A stretch of DNA of 64,000 nucleotides from Calothrix sp. NIES-2100 (GTDB taxonomy: Bacteria > Cyanobacteriota > Cyanobacteriia > Cyanobacteriales > Nostocaceae), in assembly GCF_002368195.1 (NCBI RefSeq), contig NZ_AP018178.1, positions 5,298,145 through 5,362,144 of the forward strand, given 5' to 3'. A program made the position numbers and the translations under genes. Below, in pieces: positions 34,554 through 44,034 of this stretch. The stretch's first letter is position 1. Each line of letters opens with the position of its first letter. A model generated the notes under the pieces. That model was not told the DNA's origin. It worked only from the letters and a program-made list of their open reading frames with translations, and made no database searches.

Positions 34554-35650
34554 TGTTGAGCATCTATATGAATTCTGACTTTAATATTTATAAATTCAGG
34601 AACTACCTAGTTGGTTCAAAAAATGATGGTAGAGGCACCAAACTATCGCTGCAAGGTAATTAAAAAATTAGACAATATTCAGCTAACTGGATGTTTATTT
34701 TTTTCCGGCTCTTATGCAGCAAGCTTGATGACAAACTTGCTAGTTAAAAAAGCAGATTCAAGCCTACTTATTTTTCTTTTTAAGTAAAAAATTTACGCCA
34801 TATTTAAGGAAAATTTCCAGTTTTAAATTTTGATATGGTTTGTCAACATTTCGCGATTTTACTTTTATCTAAGTTCATCAAACCTTTAAGAGTCTACCTA
34901 ATTTAATCGAAAAATTAAAGCCATTTTGGCTAATTTTTGGAAAAAATAGCAGGTGCATCAATCAAGCGCTAATTAACCGCTTATTTACAATATCTGATAA
35001 TATATGTGACAATATAAGAATTAAGAATTAAGAATTATACGTTAGCGTTAATATTACATAGCAGTGGAAATCAAGCTACTAGCTAAAATTGGTAAAAAAC
35101 TCCGATTTGTGGGTGGAGTTTTTGTCAGCGATCGCGGTAAAGCACTATGCTAAACCCCGAAAACACAGACGCGCAGCGCAGTGCAGTAAAACGTGTGTAC
35201 CATAAGTATTCTTTCTCTTGACTTTTGCCTTATTGCACTAATAGTCCATCACATTAATTATTATGGATACGTAGTTCGCAGGGGAGGGTGCTGAAAATAA
35301 GCACTCAAGTCCTGACTACAAAATTATTTACTTAAGTGTTCTGATTTGCGATCGCCTACTAGCGATCGCCCCACTAAGCTACTTTTTTATACTGTATACC
35401 AACTTGGATTACGGTCTACTTTGTCTTAATAAACACTACTTATGATGAGTAGATTGTAACTAGTGTCAGTTGATAAAGTGTCACTCACCACATTCCTGAA
35501 ATTGTTCTAGAAGATATATCCTTAGTTAGTGCAAGGAGTGATACCACTTCACGACATGTTTGTTACAAGTAATTCTCGTAATGCTCCTCCTACAAGGATT
35601 GTTGCGGATTTCAGATGTTGCATCAAACAAGTGGATTGGTATAAAGTTAT
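34554..35650. other. About 1.1 kb without a recognised gene
   Basis: AT-rich DNA with the palindrome at 34919, a run of AAGAATT repeats near 35010-35035, and clustered GCGATCGC sites at 35350-35370. A 49-codon plus-strand frame (35555-35704) overlaps the terminator-like hairpin at 35658 and has no ribosome site. A non-coding RNA ending at that hairpin is possible. Confidence 0.4.
34919..34931. promoter_or_regulatory. AGCC-N5-GGCT palindrome upstream of GG-leader gene at 34526
   Basis: AGCCATTTTGGCT. It is isolated, about 390 bp before the start codon, so its link to that gene is weaker than for the paired sites. Confidence 0.35.
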
Positions 35651-35657
35651 ACGGAGG

Positions 35658-35692
35658 AGCGCTTGGGTGAGCAAAACTCTCAAGCGCTTTTT
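35658..35692 (+). terminator. Strong rho-independent-type terminator on the plus strand with no plus-strand gene before it
   Basis: AGCGCTTG...CAAGCGCT is a perfect 8-bp stem, extended inside by GAG/CTC, directly followed by TTTTT on the plus strand. All nearby genes are on the minus strand, so it may end an unannotated small RNA. Confidence 0.65.
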
Positions 35693-35860
35693 CGTGTATA
35701 AATAAAAAAATTTTCCTCTTAGTGGTAATGAGTAAGTTTTTAAAAGCACATAGCTGGGAAGGGTCTAATTGTAGACTGGGTACTAGGGACTAGGGGGATG
35801 AGGGGGACAAGGGAGACAAGGAGGACAAGGGAGACAAGGGAGACAAATATTCAATACCCG

Positions 35861-35896
35861 ATGCCCAATGCCCAATGCCCAATGCCCAATGCCCAT
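35861..35896. repeat. Tandem 7-mer TGCCCAA (STRR) next to the topA stop
   Basis: Four to five copies of TGCCCAA end two bases before the topA stop codon. Just upstream, 35785-35846 has 9-mer-like repeats of GGGAGACAA/GGAGGACAA. Confidence 0.85.
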
Positions 35897-35897
35897 T

Positions 35898-38054
35898 TTA
35901 TGATTTCATTTCGCCGAACTTAGGACTCCACCAGCCTTTTTGGGTATGAAAGTAAGCTACATCTTTGTGTTTCTTATCTTGACGAGACTGGGGATTGGAA
36001 CACCGCAGCATGGTTTTACGCTGTCCATCTTTGGTGTAGCTGTATTCTTCCAAAAACTTTTTACACACCGGACAGGGGTATGAGGTGATTTTCGCTGTCG
36101 ATTTTTCATCCTTGGTGTCTTTGGTGCGAGGTGCTTCCCAAGCTTTGTGAAATTCGTTCCAAAATAGGACAATGTTTTCACAGCCACTATGACATTTAAG
36201 GAAGTACTTCTTTTTAACTTTAGTGCTAGGAATTTTGGCGAGAAAATTATTGCACTGCGGACAACGAGTTCTGGAAGTTTCAAATTTGCGATCAGCGACA
36301 GCAGCAGTTTTCACCCCATTGCTTGAATTCACAGCTACAGTTTTGGCTTTAGCTAAGGCTGGTGCAAAGTAATTTTGATTCCAACTTGTGAGGTATTGCT
36401 GCCAAGGTTGTTTTCCGGAGGCGATCGCATCTAAAGCATCTTCCATTTTGGCGGTAAATTCTGCCTCTAGTAAATCTGGTAAGGCTTTTTGTAAAAAAAC
36501 GTCAACTTCTAACCCTAGAGTTGTCGGCTGGATACTTTCTTTTGTTAACTGGATGTAACCCCGTTTTTTCAAAGTAGCAATGGTGGGAGAATAGGTACTA
36601 GGACGACCAATGCCTTTACGCTCCATCAGTTGCACTAATTTTGGTTCGCTGTAACGCGGTGGTGGCTGGGTTTGTTTTTTCTCGTGACCTGCATCTGCTA
36701 AAGTTAGCATTTGTCCTTGTTGCAAGGCAGGTAACATAGTATCTTTGCCAAGATTAGGCCAGTAGCGCGCATAACCTAAAAATTCGACTACTTGTCCTCT
36801 AGCTTGCCAGATGATTTCACCAGATTGAGTGATAACCTTCGTTTTCCGGAGTTGGGCTGGGCGACATTGAGAAGCGATCGCTCTTTTCCAAATTAAAACA
36901 TACAAGTTAAATTCATCGTTCGGCAATTCCACTCGTAACTGCGCCGAAGGACGAAACACATCTGTAGGACGAATCGCTTCATGGGCTTCTTGCGCAGTTT
37001 TATGGCTGCGATGTCTAGTTGTACGTTGGGGTACGTTCTGCGGATCGTTTGCTTCTAACCACTTACGCGCACTTTCACAAAACTCAGGACTTAGCATCAC
37101 TGAGTCTGTCCGCATATATGTAATTAACCCCGCTTCATAAAGCTTTTGGGCTACCTGCATGGTTTTCTCAGGGGGAAATCGTAACCGAGAACCAGCCGCT
37201 TGTTGGAGAGTGGAGGTGATAAAAGGTGGCGGTGGTTGGCGGTTGCTGACTTTTCCTTCATATTGCACAACTTGGTGGGGATGGCGTTTCGCTTCTTCCA
37301 CTAGGCGTGTGGCTTCGGCTTCGGAAAGCACCCGCGTCGATTCTGGTGCTGTTTGATTATTAATTGTCGTATCATCATGTACCTCGGTTTCCTGCTTCGC
37401 CGCTTCCTGAGTTGCATTCGCCATCCCGTGATAAAAAGCCCGGAATCCCTCAGCATAGTCTACCCAGACACTCCAGTAATCTTGGGGGACAAAGGTTTGA
37501 ATTTCGCGTTCTCTCTGACAAATTAGGTGTAATGTGGCACTCTGGACTCTGCCGACACTCTTAGCACCATTATTTAAAGCCCATACTAAAGGACTGCCCT
37601 TATAGCCTACCAGCTTGTCTAAGCAATCTCGACACAAACCTGCACCGACTAAATTCAGGTCAAGTTTTCGCGGATGAGCGATCGCACTGCGCACAGCTGA
37701 TGCGGTAATTTCTGTATAGACTACTCGCTTGACTTCCCTTAAACCTAGCACTTCTTGGAGATGCCAAGCGATCGTTTCCCCCTCTCTATCTGGATCGGTG
37801 GCTAAGACAACTTCAGTTACCTGTTTAGCTACAGTCTTCAATTGCTGGATAGTTTCTTTTGACCGTTCGTCACGGGGGACATAATTGCAGCGCACTTTAC
37901 CATCATCCATACTAAATCCCAGCGCATCTTCTCCTTGATCGCTGAGTTCGCGAATGTGACCGCAACTCGCACGCACAATCCACTCTGTACCCAGAATTTC
38001 ACTGAGTTTTTTGACTTTTCCCGGCGATTCAACTACTAGAAGGCGTTTAGGCAT
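35898..38054 (-). CDS. topA: DNA topoisomerase I (type IA), cyanobacterial short form
   Basis: A 718-residue type IA topoisomerase, which relaxes negative supercoils by single-strand passage. The Toprim part has VVESPGK (E9) and ATDPDREGE (D87, D89, E92). The active-site Tyr is Y313 in LITYMRTDS, and SVGRVQSATL lies at 166-175. The C-terminal region has two zinc-ribbon-like parts, RCPQCNN...CHSGC and PCPVCKK...RCSN. The region 225-245 between Toprim and the catalytic domain is a low-complexity, Thr/Glu-rich insert. ~700 residues is shorter than many cyanobacterial TopA proteins, so this may be a second paralogue. The start has no strong ribosome site. Confidence 0.93.
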   Translation of the reverse strand: MPKRLLVVESPGKVKKLSEILGTEWIVRASCGHIRELSDQGEDALGFSMDDGKVRCNYVPRDERSKETIQQLKTVAKQVTEVVLATDPDREGETIAWHLQEVLGLREVKRVVYTEITASAVRSAIAHPRKLDLNLVGAGLCRDCLDKLVGYKGSPLVWALNNGAKSVGRVQSATLHLICQREREIQTFVPQDYWSVWVDYAEGFRAFYHGMANATQEAAKQETEVHDDTTINNQTAPESTRVLSEAEATRLVEEAKRHPHQVVQYEGKVSNRQPPPPFITSTLQQAAGSRLRFPPEKTMQVAQKLYEAGLITYMRTDSVMLSPEFCESARKWLEANDPQNVPQRTTRHRSHKTAQEAHEAIRPTDVFRPSAQLRVELPNDEFNLYVLIWKRAIASQCRPAQLRKTKVITQSGEIIWQARGQVVEFLGYARYWPNLGKDTMLPALQQGQMLTLADAGHEKKQTQPPPRYSEPKLVQLMERKGIGRPSTYSPTIATLKKRGYIQLTKESIQPTTLGLEVDVFLQKALPDLLEAEFTAKMEDALDAIASGKQPWQQYLTSWNQNYFAPALAKAKTVAVNSSNGVKTAAVADRKFETSRTRCPQCNNFLAKIPSTKVKKKYFLKCHSGCENIVLFWNEFHKAWEAPRTKDTKDEKSTAKITSYPCPVCKKFLEEYSYTKDGQRKTMLRCSNPQSRQDKKHKDVAYFHTQKGWWSPKFGEMKS

Positions 38055-38236
38055 AGCACCTGCTGTTTAGATGCTGTAACAGATACAACTTTTTATCATA
38101 TCTTGAGTATAAATGTACTATATAAAGAATGCGACAGTACGAATAATTTCTTGGTATTTCCCATCAATGGCTGAGAAGTCGGAGAGCTAAATTCAGCTGA
38201 TTTCTCAAAAATTCGCCCCTAAATATGCAATATTTT

Positions 38237-38395
38237 TTAATTTTTCCTTCCCTCAGACTGTCGATATTTAATGCGCGGTATAGAGCGATCGCCCAACTGC
38301 AAAACCATCCTTTCATAGTCTTGCCAGTCTCCCAACAGTTTCAACACAGCCCCAGGTGGCAACTCAATTTTTTCTGATGTAATTACAGTGTCCAT
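38237..38395 (-). pseudogene. N-terminal fragment of a Uma2-family endonuclease-like gene
   Basis: A 52-codon frame begins at the ATG at 38395. Its LPPGAVLKLLGDWQDYERM...SIPRIKYRQ resembles the start of Uma2-type (PF05685) PD-(D/E)XK-fold proteins that are abundant in cyanobacteria, but it stops after EGRKN before any catalytic part. It is probably a truncated copy. It lies between topA and the c-di-GMP gene. Confidence 0.55.
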
Positions 38396-38474
38396 AGTTA
38401 AGTCAACAATAGCTATCTAAATTATGGGCACAAGGCAGACAAGAGAGACAAGGAGACACGAGAAAGAGGAGAAA

Positions 38475-38501
38475 TAACTAATGACTAATGACTAATGACT
38501 A
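38475..38501. repeat. Tandem 7-mer TAATGAC (STRR) at the 3' end of the c-di-GMP gene
   Basis: About three and a half copies of ACTAATG end at the stop codon of the gene ending at 38502. STRRs in this window repeatedly abut gene 3' ends. Confidence 0.8.
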
Positions 38502-41500
38502 TCAACACAATGAAGCGTAGTTGTTATTTAAAAATGTCTTGAGTAACAATGCTTCAATTTGGTGAACAGCTAGAGGTGGAGAAAACAAGTAGCCTTGACC
38601 AAATTCACATCCAAGTTCCTGTAACCATTGCAGCTGTTGTTGTGTTTCAATACCTTCTGCCAGAACTGCTAAACCAAGTTGATTGCTGAGTGTGATGATA
38701 GTTTTTACCAGTTGATAATTTCGACTCCCTTCTTGCATTTGATTAATAAAAGAACGGTCTATTTTCAAAGTGTCAGCGGGTAAGCGATGCAGATAATTGA
38801 GTGACGAATAGCCAGTACCAAAATCATCAATACTAATTTGAATTCCTAATTTTTTTAACTGCTCTAATACAATGAGCATCTCAGTAATATTATCAATTAG
38901 CATACTCTCGGTAATTTCTAAAGTTAGATATTGACCATCTAAACCTGTATCAGTGAGAATGCGTTCTACGTCTTTCACTAAAGTAGGTTTATGAAGGTCT
39001 TGAACTGATAGATTAACACTAACCTTGAGTGGGAATTGAGCGCCAAAATGAGTTTGCCAGGTTGCCATCTGCTGACAGGCAGTGTGGAGTATCCAGTTAT
39101 CTAGAGGAATAATTAGTCCTGTTTCTTCCGCTATGGGAATAAATTCTCCAGGCGGAACAAATCCCCAAATCGGGTGTTGCCAGCGAGCTAGTGCTTCAAA
39201 CCCAATTAGATGGTTAGTGTTAATATCAAAAATAGGTTGATAGTAAATGATAAAATCTTTGCGTTCTAGAGCTTTACGGAGTTCATTTTCTAAATTGAGT
39301 CTGATCAGTGCTTGAGTGTGCATCTGAGCATCAAATATTTTATAACAGCTTTTGCCTTGAGCCTTGGCTTGATACATGGCAATATCTGAATCTCGCAGCA
39401 AATCGGAGGCTTGATGATAATTTTTTTTGCCTAAAACAATACCGATGCTTGTGGTAATAAAAACTTCATATCCGTGGAGCATTAATGGGTTTTTAAACTC
39501 TGCTAATATCCGCTCAGAAACACCAATTGCTTCTTCAATTCCAGCGATATTTTCCAGCAAAATTACAAATTCATCACCACCTAAGCGAGCCGCTAAATCC
39601 ATTGCCCGAATTTTAGATTTTAGTTTTTGAGCAATAATATTTAGTAGTTGATCGCCTGCTAAATGTCCTAAGCTGTCATTGATAACTTTGAACCGATCCA
39701 GATCGAGAAACAAAACTGCGAAATGATAGTTTTCGATTCGCTTGGCGCGGTTAATGGCTAATTCCAGCCGTTCCATCAGCAGGTTACGGTTAGGTAAGTT
39801 AGTCAGAGCATCATGCAGGGCGTTGTAAATTAGCTGTTCTTCTGCATATTTGCGATCGCTGATATCAGTAATTGTGCCAACATAACCTGTAATTTTTTCT
39901 GCTAAATCATACTCCGCAACAGCTTGGCCAAATACCCAAGACACTCTACCATCAAGGTGTTGAAATCGATATTCTAGCTGGAAAGGACGATTTTCTTGAA
40001 CAGCAGAATACCACTCGGTAGCAACTTTTTCGCGATCATCGTGGTGAAGTCCTTGAACCCATCCTGTGTCAGCGGCTTCTTTGGGAGTTAGTCCGCTAAT
40101 CTTGCACCAGCGTTCATTGACGTAAAGACAGTTTCCTTGAGCATCGGTGCGGAAAATCCCGACTGGTGCAGCGGCTGCTAAAGAAATATAGCGTTGTTCG
40201 CTTTCCCTTAGATGTGCTTCGGTGCGATGTCGTTCTGCTAATTCTATTTGCAGCTGTTGGTAAGCAGTGGCTTGTTGGATAGCGATCGCCAGCTGAGTAG
40301 AAAGCTGTTGGATGAGAGCAATTTCTTCCGCTTCCCACTGTCGAGGAGTTTCGCTTTCCACGACGTTCAGTAGTCCCCATAAATTATTGCCTTCGATAAT
40401 TGGCATCAAAATTTTTGCCCGAGTTTGCAATGTTTCTAGTAGCTGGCGATGGCAATCACTCATCGGTGTCGTGTAGATATCACAGACAACTCGCGTCTGT
40501 TCTTTGCGATCGCCTGTTGCGCAATCCGGTGCATAGCAAGAATCATAAATTCGTTTACCTAAGAAAGAAACATAACCATTTGCTACCGATTCTGCCACTA
40601 CAACTAGGCTCCAGTCTGGTTGAAACTGCCAGATGGCTGCGCGATCGCAGTTTAAAAGCGATCGCACTTCACCAACTGTTGTGGCAAGAATATCCTGTAG
40701 GTTCAGCGAAGAACGGATTTGACTAGCAATGGTAGCAATTAATTGTTCTCGCTCTGCTTTTACCTTGAGTATAGCTGTACGCTCTTGAACTTGCTGTTCT
40801 AATTCGGCGTTACGATTTTGCAGCAGTTCTAGTTTCTCCGCTTCTAACCGAGACACCCGATTTTCTAATACTTCGACTAAGTAACTTAACTCCACAGGGT
40901 TGAGTACTTTCAAAATACTAGTCTGAGTCACAATCCCTAATAACTCTCCTTGGTTTCCTACTACCACTATCCGTTTAACTAAGTATTGCTGCATTATTTG
41001 TTGCACAATCAACAGAGATTCCTGAGGACTGACTGAGAAAACTGGGGTACTCATCACGTCTTGCGCTTGCAGAACTTCAAAATCCAGTTCTAATGCGTGA
41101 AATTGCACAATATCTCGCTCGGTGACAATGCCAATTGGTATTGGTAAAGAGTCTCGCTCTTGGACAAGTACCACCGAACTTACCTGATTTTCTGCCATCA
41201 GACGAGTAATAGCTAGCATCGACACATTAGGAGCAGCATAAATTACTTGCGAAGACATCACATCTCTAACCAGCCGTAGTTGCAATAAGTCTATGGGACG
41301 TGATAATTGTCGCAAGCTTTCATGGGTTAGTAGTCCCACAATTTGGTTTTGCTCATTGAGCAGAGGTAAGTGGCGGATGTGATATTGCTGAAGCAGATTA
41401 ACTGCAAAGAAAAGATTGGTAAATGCAGATTGCTGCAAAGAAATGACTGCTTGTGTCATCACCTCAGCGATTTTCAGGTTTTCTAGCGATCGCTTCTGAC

Positions 41501-41762
41501 AACTGAGGCGAACCACGTCCCTTTCCGTAAAAATACCTAATAATTGATGGTTCTCTACTATCAATACACAGCTTGATCGCGCTTCTAGGTGTAAAGCGGC
41601 AATTTCCGTATCTGTATCTCTTGAAGACGAACACATTGCACGAATACCACTCATCTGGGCGATCGCTTCGCTCACAGATGTATCTGGCGAAACTATCAGC
41701 GGGTTGCGAACAATTGCTGACTCCAGATCAGCTTCTGTCAAAGCAGAGGAAGATATGAACAT
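38502..41762 (-). CDS. CBS-CBS-GAF-PAS-GGDEF-EAL c-di-GMP signalling protein
   Basis: A 1086-residue cytosolic protein. Order: four CBS motifs in two pairs (residues ~15-290), a short coiled coil (~300-340), a GAF domain (~345-515), a PAS domain (~525-645), a GGDEF domain with intact RLGGDEF and an I-site R-x-x-D (RAMD) five residues before it, and an EAL domain with FEALARW and the downstream IDDFGTGYSSL motif intact. Both diguanylate cyclase and phosphodiesterase activities could be present; the CBS pairs likely bind adenine nucleotides. The GAF has no clear bilin-binding Cys. It lies ~15 kb from the Pel-like locus, where c-di-GMP could act through the MshEN module. Confidence 0.92.
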   Translation of the reverse strand: MFISSSALTEADLESAIVRNPLIVSPDTSVSEAIAQMSGIRAMCSSSRDTDTEIAALHLEARSSCVLIVENHQLLGIFTERDVVRLSCQKRSLENLKIAEVMTQAVISLQQSAFTNLFFAVNLLQQYHIRHLPLLNEQNQIVGLLTHESLRQLSRPIDLLQLRLVRDVMSSQVIYAAPNVSMLAITRLMAENQVSSVVLVQERDSLPIPIGIVTERDIVQFHALELDFEVLQAQDVMSTPVFSVSPQESLLIVQQIMQQYLVKRIVVVGNQGELLGIVTQTSILKVLNPVELSYLVEVLENRVSRLEAEKLELLQNRNAELEQQVQERTAILKVKAEREQLIATIASQIRSSLNLQDILATTVGEVRSLLNCDRAAIWQFQPDWSLVVVAESVANGYVSFLGKRIYDSCYAPDCATGDRKEQTRVVCDIYTTPMSDCHRQLLETLQTRAKILMPIIEGNNLWGLLNVVESETPRQWEAEEIALIQQLSTQLAIAIQQATAYQQLQIELAERHRTEAHLRESEQRYISLAAAAPVGIFRTDAQGNCLYVNERWCKISGLTPKEAADTGWVQGLHHDDREKVATEWYSAVQENRPFQLEYRFQHLDGRVSWVFGQAVAEYDLAEKITGYVGTITDISDRKYAEEQLIYNALHDALTNLPNRNLLMERLELAINRAKRIENYHFAVLFLDLDRFKVINDSLGHLAGDQLLNIIAQKLKSKIRAMDLAARLGGDEFVILLENIAGIEEAIGVSERILAEFKNPLMLHGYEVFITTSIGIVLGKKNYHQASDLLRDSDIAMYQAKAQGKSCYKIFDAQMHTQALIRLNLENELRKALERKDFIIYYQPIFDINTNHLIGFEALARWQHPIWGFVPPGEFIPIAEETGLIIPLDNWILHTACQQMATWQTHFGAQFPLKVSVNLSVQDLHKPTLVKDVERILTDTGLDGQYLTLEITESMLIDNITEMLIVLEQLKKLGIQISIDDFGTGYSSLNYLHRLPADTLKIDRSFINQMQEGSRNYQLVKTIITLSNQLGLAVLAEGIETQQQLQWLQELGCEFGQGYLFSPPLAVHQIEALLLKTFLNNNYASLC

Positions 41763-42065
41763 TCGTGCAATAGTATTAATTGTTTCTTAAGCTCTCACTT
41801 TTATCATGCCCATTGCACCTCATACTTCAAACAGTATATTTGCATATTTGCCAAATTTTTAATGGTTAATGGCCAATCGACTTTGGACTATTGGCTTTGG
41901 ATAGTTGACAGTCAGCCGCAGGTGCAATCTCAGAAGCCAAAATCAGGGCGCTCTTGCCGTTGACGAAGGCAGCCGCAATGACCATTTTCATGCTTCGGGG
42001 TTCATTGAGACTGCCTTGATCGCTCCACCCCTGAGATTAAAGCAATCACGAGTAAACATATTGAA

Positions 42066-42177
42066 CCTCGCATGACTAGAAGTCACGCGATTCCTGCTTC
42101 AATGATCTAAGCCTGAATGACTTCAGGACTTACAAGTTCTCCACAGGCGTTTAGAGCCTCCGGGATACCCACGGCGG
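42066..42177 (-). ncRNA. Predicted omega (reRNA) scaffold 3' of tnpB
   Basis: TnpB proteins use an RNA made from the end of their own element. Between the tnpB stop and the right-end hairpin, ~110 bp contain paired segments (GACTTCAGGACTT/AAGTCCTGAAGTC at 42119-42131 region with CATTCAGG, and the end hairpin). The guide would be the flank directly beyond the right end, around 42060-42041 on the minus strand. Inferred from the family, not folded. Confidence 0.4.
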
Positions 42178-43347
42178 CTACGCAATCGGTGCTTTATTTT
42201 GAGGAACCCGTCCACCGCACTGGCTCATTAATCTCAATCCTTCACCCAATATGTTCAAAGCTGCATTATTGTCTCTCAAATTGTCACTACTACAATTAGG
42301 ACAAGACCATTCACGCAGCTTTAAATCTTTGAGCAATGGGTTAATGAAACCACAATGATTACACGTTTGAGATGAGGGATAAAATGTCCCAACTTTCTGC
42401 ACCATTCTGTCATGCCACAAAGCTTTATATTCCAGCATGGCAACGAACTTAGACCAACTAGCGTCCGAAATGCTCAAAGCTAGTTTGTGATTTTTAACCA
42501 TGTTGGCAACTCGCAAATCTTCGATACAGATAATGCTGTTTTCTTTGATTAAGCGAGTTGAAAGTTTGTGCAGAAAATCGTCTCTGAGATTAGTAATTCT
42601 TTCGTAGGTACGAGCCAGCTTGATTTTCGCTTTGACTCGATTACTACTACCTTTTACACTACGGGATAGCTTTTTATGTGCTTTACGTAACTTCCTTTTT
42701 TGAGTTCTGTAATATTTTGGATTATCTACAACTTCCCCATCGCTAGTAACGAGATAAGATTTTATGCCTAAGTCTAGCCCAATATTTTGAGTGACCCGGG
42801 GGTGTTTCTCTATCTCTGTTTCACATAAAATACTAGCAATATATTTACCTGATGTAGTGCGAGTTACAGTAACGTTTATCAGCTTTCCAGTAATTGACTG
42901 AGACTTGTAAAACTTCACCCATCCTAGCTTTGGAAGCTTTAAACGATTCTCTATTACTTGAATGTTGCCGTTAGTAAAATTAGTTTTGTAAGACTGCTTG
43001 CACCCATACTTCTTTTTAAATTTAGGAAAACCTACACTCTTTTTGCCTTCGACTTTTTTTAAGTCAGCGAAAAAGTTTTTGTACGCTGTCTCTAAATTCT
43101 TGAGTGAGTTCTGTAGAGCAAACTTATCTACCTCTTTGAGCCATTCAATCTCTTTTTTAAGTAAAGTTAAGTGCTGACTACAAGCGTTATAGTTTAACGC
43201 TTTTTTCTCAGTGCTATATAAATTTTTTCTCAGTGCTAAAAAGCGGTTGTACACAAACCTTGCACAGCCAATAGTCTTGTTAATTAAGACTTCTTGATTG
43301 TGTGTGGGAATTAGTGTAACTTTAAACGCTTTCTGGACGTATGACAC
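42178..43347 (-). CDS. tnpB: RNA-guided endonuclease TnpB (IS200/IS605 OrfB)
   Basis: A 389-residue TnpB with all RuvC residues: D192 (GLDLGIKS), E276 (CIEDLRV) and D359 (RDNNAALNI). The zinc finger is C329-x2-C332 and C349-x2-C352. The N-terminal region is rich in Lys/Tyr/Asn as in other cyanobacterial TnpBs. It uses an RNA guide to cut at a target motif (TAM) and helps retain the element. The start is GTG at 43347 with no clear ribosome site. The frame is intact, so it may be active; no tnpA is near. Confidence 0.93.
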   Translation of the reverse strand: MSYVQKAFKVTLIPTHNQEVLINKTIGCARFVYNRFLALRKNLYSTEKKALNYNACSQHLTLLKKEIEWLKEVDKFALQNSLKNLETAYKNFFADLKKVEGKKSVGFPKFKKKYGCKQSYKTNFTNGNIQVIENRLKLPKLGWVKFYKSQSITGKLINVTVTRTTSGKYIASILCETEIEKHPRVTQNIGLDLGIKSYLVTSDGEVVDNPKYYRTQKRKLRKAHKKLSRSVKGSSNRVKAKIKLARTYERITNLRDDFLHKLSTRLIKENSIICIEDLRVANMVKNHKLALSISDASWSKFVAMLEYKALWHDRMVQKVGTFYPSSQTCNHCGFINPLLKDLKLREWSCPNCSSDNLRDNNAALNILGEGLRLMSQCGGRVPQNKAPIA

Positions 43348-43414
43348 AAATTCTTAAATGTCTGTACTTGCAATACTATCTTAACACAAAAGTATGCTCA
43401 ATATTGAGATCATA

Positions 43415-43437
43415 ACTCATGACTATAAGTCATGAGT
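43415..43437. repeat. Left-end subterminal hairpin of the TnpB element
   Basis: Perfect 10-bp stem with ATA loop, the type of structure recognised by TnpA in IS200/IS605 elements. It is positioned about 70 bp upstream of the tnpB start. Confidence 0.8.
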
Positions 43438-43457
43438 ATGCGGCTTGAAGGCATCAA

Positions 43458-43487
43458 ATCCCCGACTTCCTAAAAGTTGTCGGGGAT
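43458..43487. repeat. ATCCCCGAC/GTCGGGGAT hairpin, dispersed repeat
   Basis: A 9-bp stem directly outside the TnpB left end. The same CCCCGACTTC...(A)AGTCGGGG family appears at 32797 and around 46245-46367, as a dispersed hairpin repeat. The TnpB target site seems to lie at its edge. Confidence 0.65.
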
Positions 43488-43644
43488 CTCGTAGCCCATG
43501 ATAATTAATGCGATCAACTACTAGTCCAAGATATCAAGTTCAAATAGTTTCGCTGGCAAATGAAATCAATATTGAACAATAATCTTTAACTGTGTCAGCC
43601 CAAATACAAAGAACAGCTCTCTTTGGAGTTAATGACAGCGAATA

Positions 43645-43773
43645 TTAGGGCTGAGAATTATACCCCAGCTTTTTATGTCTTGGCAATGTCAAACAAATTC
43701 CGCCAGATAACACGGCGCTAGTAACACAAGCAATTAGGATAACTTGGACAACATCACTCCAATTAGTAAGCAT
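43645..43773 (-). CDS. Possible small membrane peptide (42 aa)
   Basis: The frame begins at the ATG at 43773, with GAGG 9 bp upstream. The 42-residue product MLTNWSDVV... has one hydrophobic helix (VILIACVTSAVLSGGICLTL) followed by a basic polar tail with PRHKK. Single-helix proteins of this size are common in cyanobacteria. There is no homology information. It precedes the MscS gene on the same strand, 260 bp before its stop side, so it is independent. Coding is uncertain. Confidence 0.4.
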   Translation of the reverse strand: MLTNWSDVVQVILIACVTSAVLSGGICLTLPRHKKLGYNSQP

Positions 43774-44034
43774 TTTTTCTACCTCATTGTTTGAGAAGGA
43801 TTTTGAGTTGGCGTTTTCTGTGCGTGTCCATAATTACTCTTTTTTTTGGAATTGGCAAGTGTTTATATCTGGGTTTTTTGAAAAATATCATTGTGAAAAA
43901 AGCACAGTATAAATACCGTATAAATCCGGTTTACAAAAATTTTTTGCCTTATGTAATACCAATTGTCTAAACGATTCCCAGATGTTAGACAAAAAATTCC
44001 TCAATCCAAAATTTAAAATTTGGTTTACCGAATT

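Larger units (their letters stand above)
42061..43452 (-). mobile_element. IS200/IS605-family TnpB-only element with both ends visible
   Basis: The left end (high coordinate) has a perfect hairpin ACTCATGACT-ATA-AGTCATGAGT at 43415-43437; 15 bp outside it is TTGAT (43453-43457 complement), the target motif known for ISDra2. The right end has the hairpin CATGACT-AGA-AGTCACG (42071-42087) followed by TTCAA at 42061-42065 (complement). tnpA is absent, so it would need a helper transposase. The inner RNA-like 3' part after tnpB is 42066-42177. Confidence 0.75.

Noticed and set aside
35555..35704. 49-codon plus-strand frame over the strong terminator
   Set aside because: No ribosome site; its end is the terminator hairpin.
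37159..37564. Plus-strand frames inside topA
   Set aside because: Shadows of the topA coding strand.
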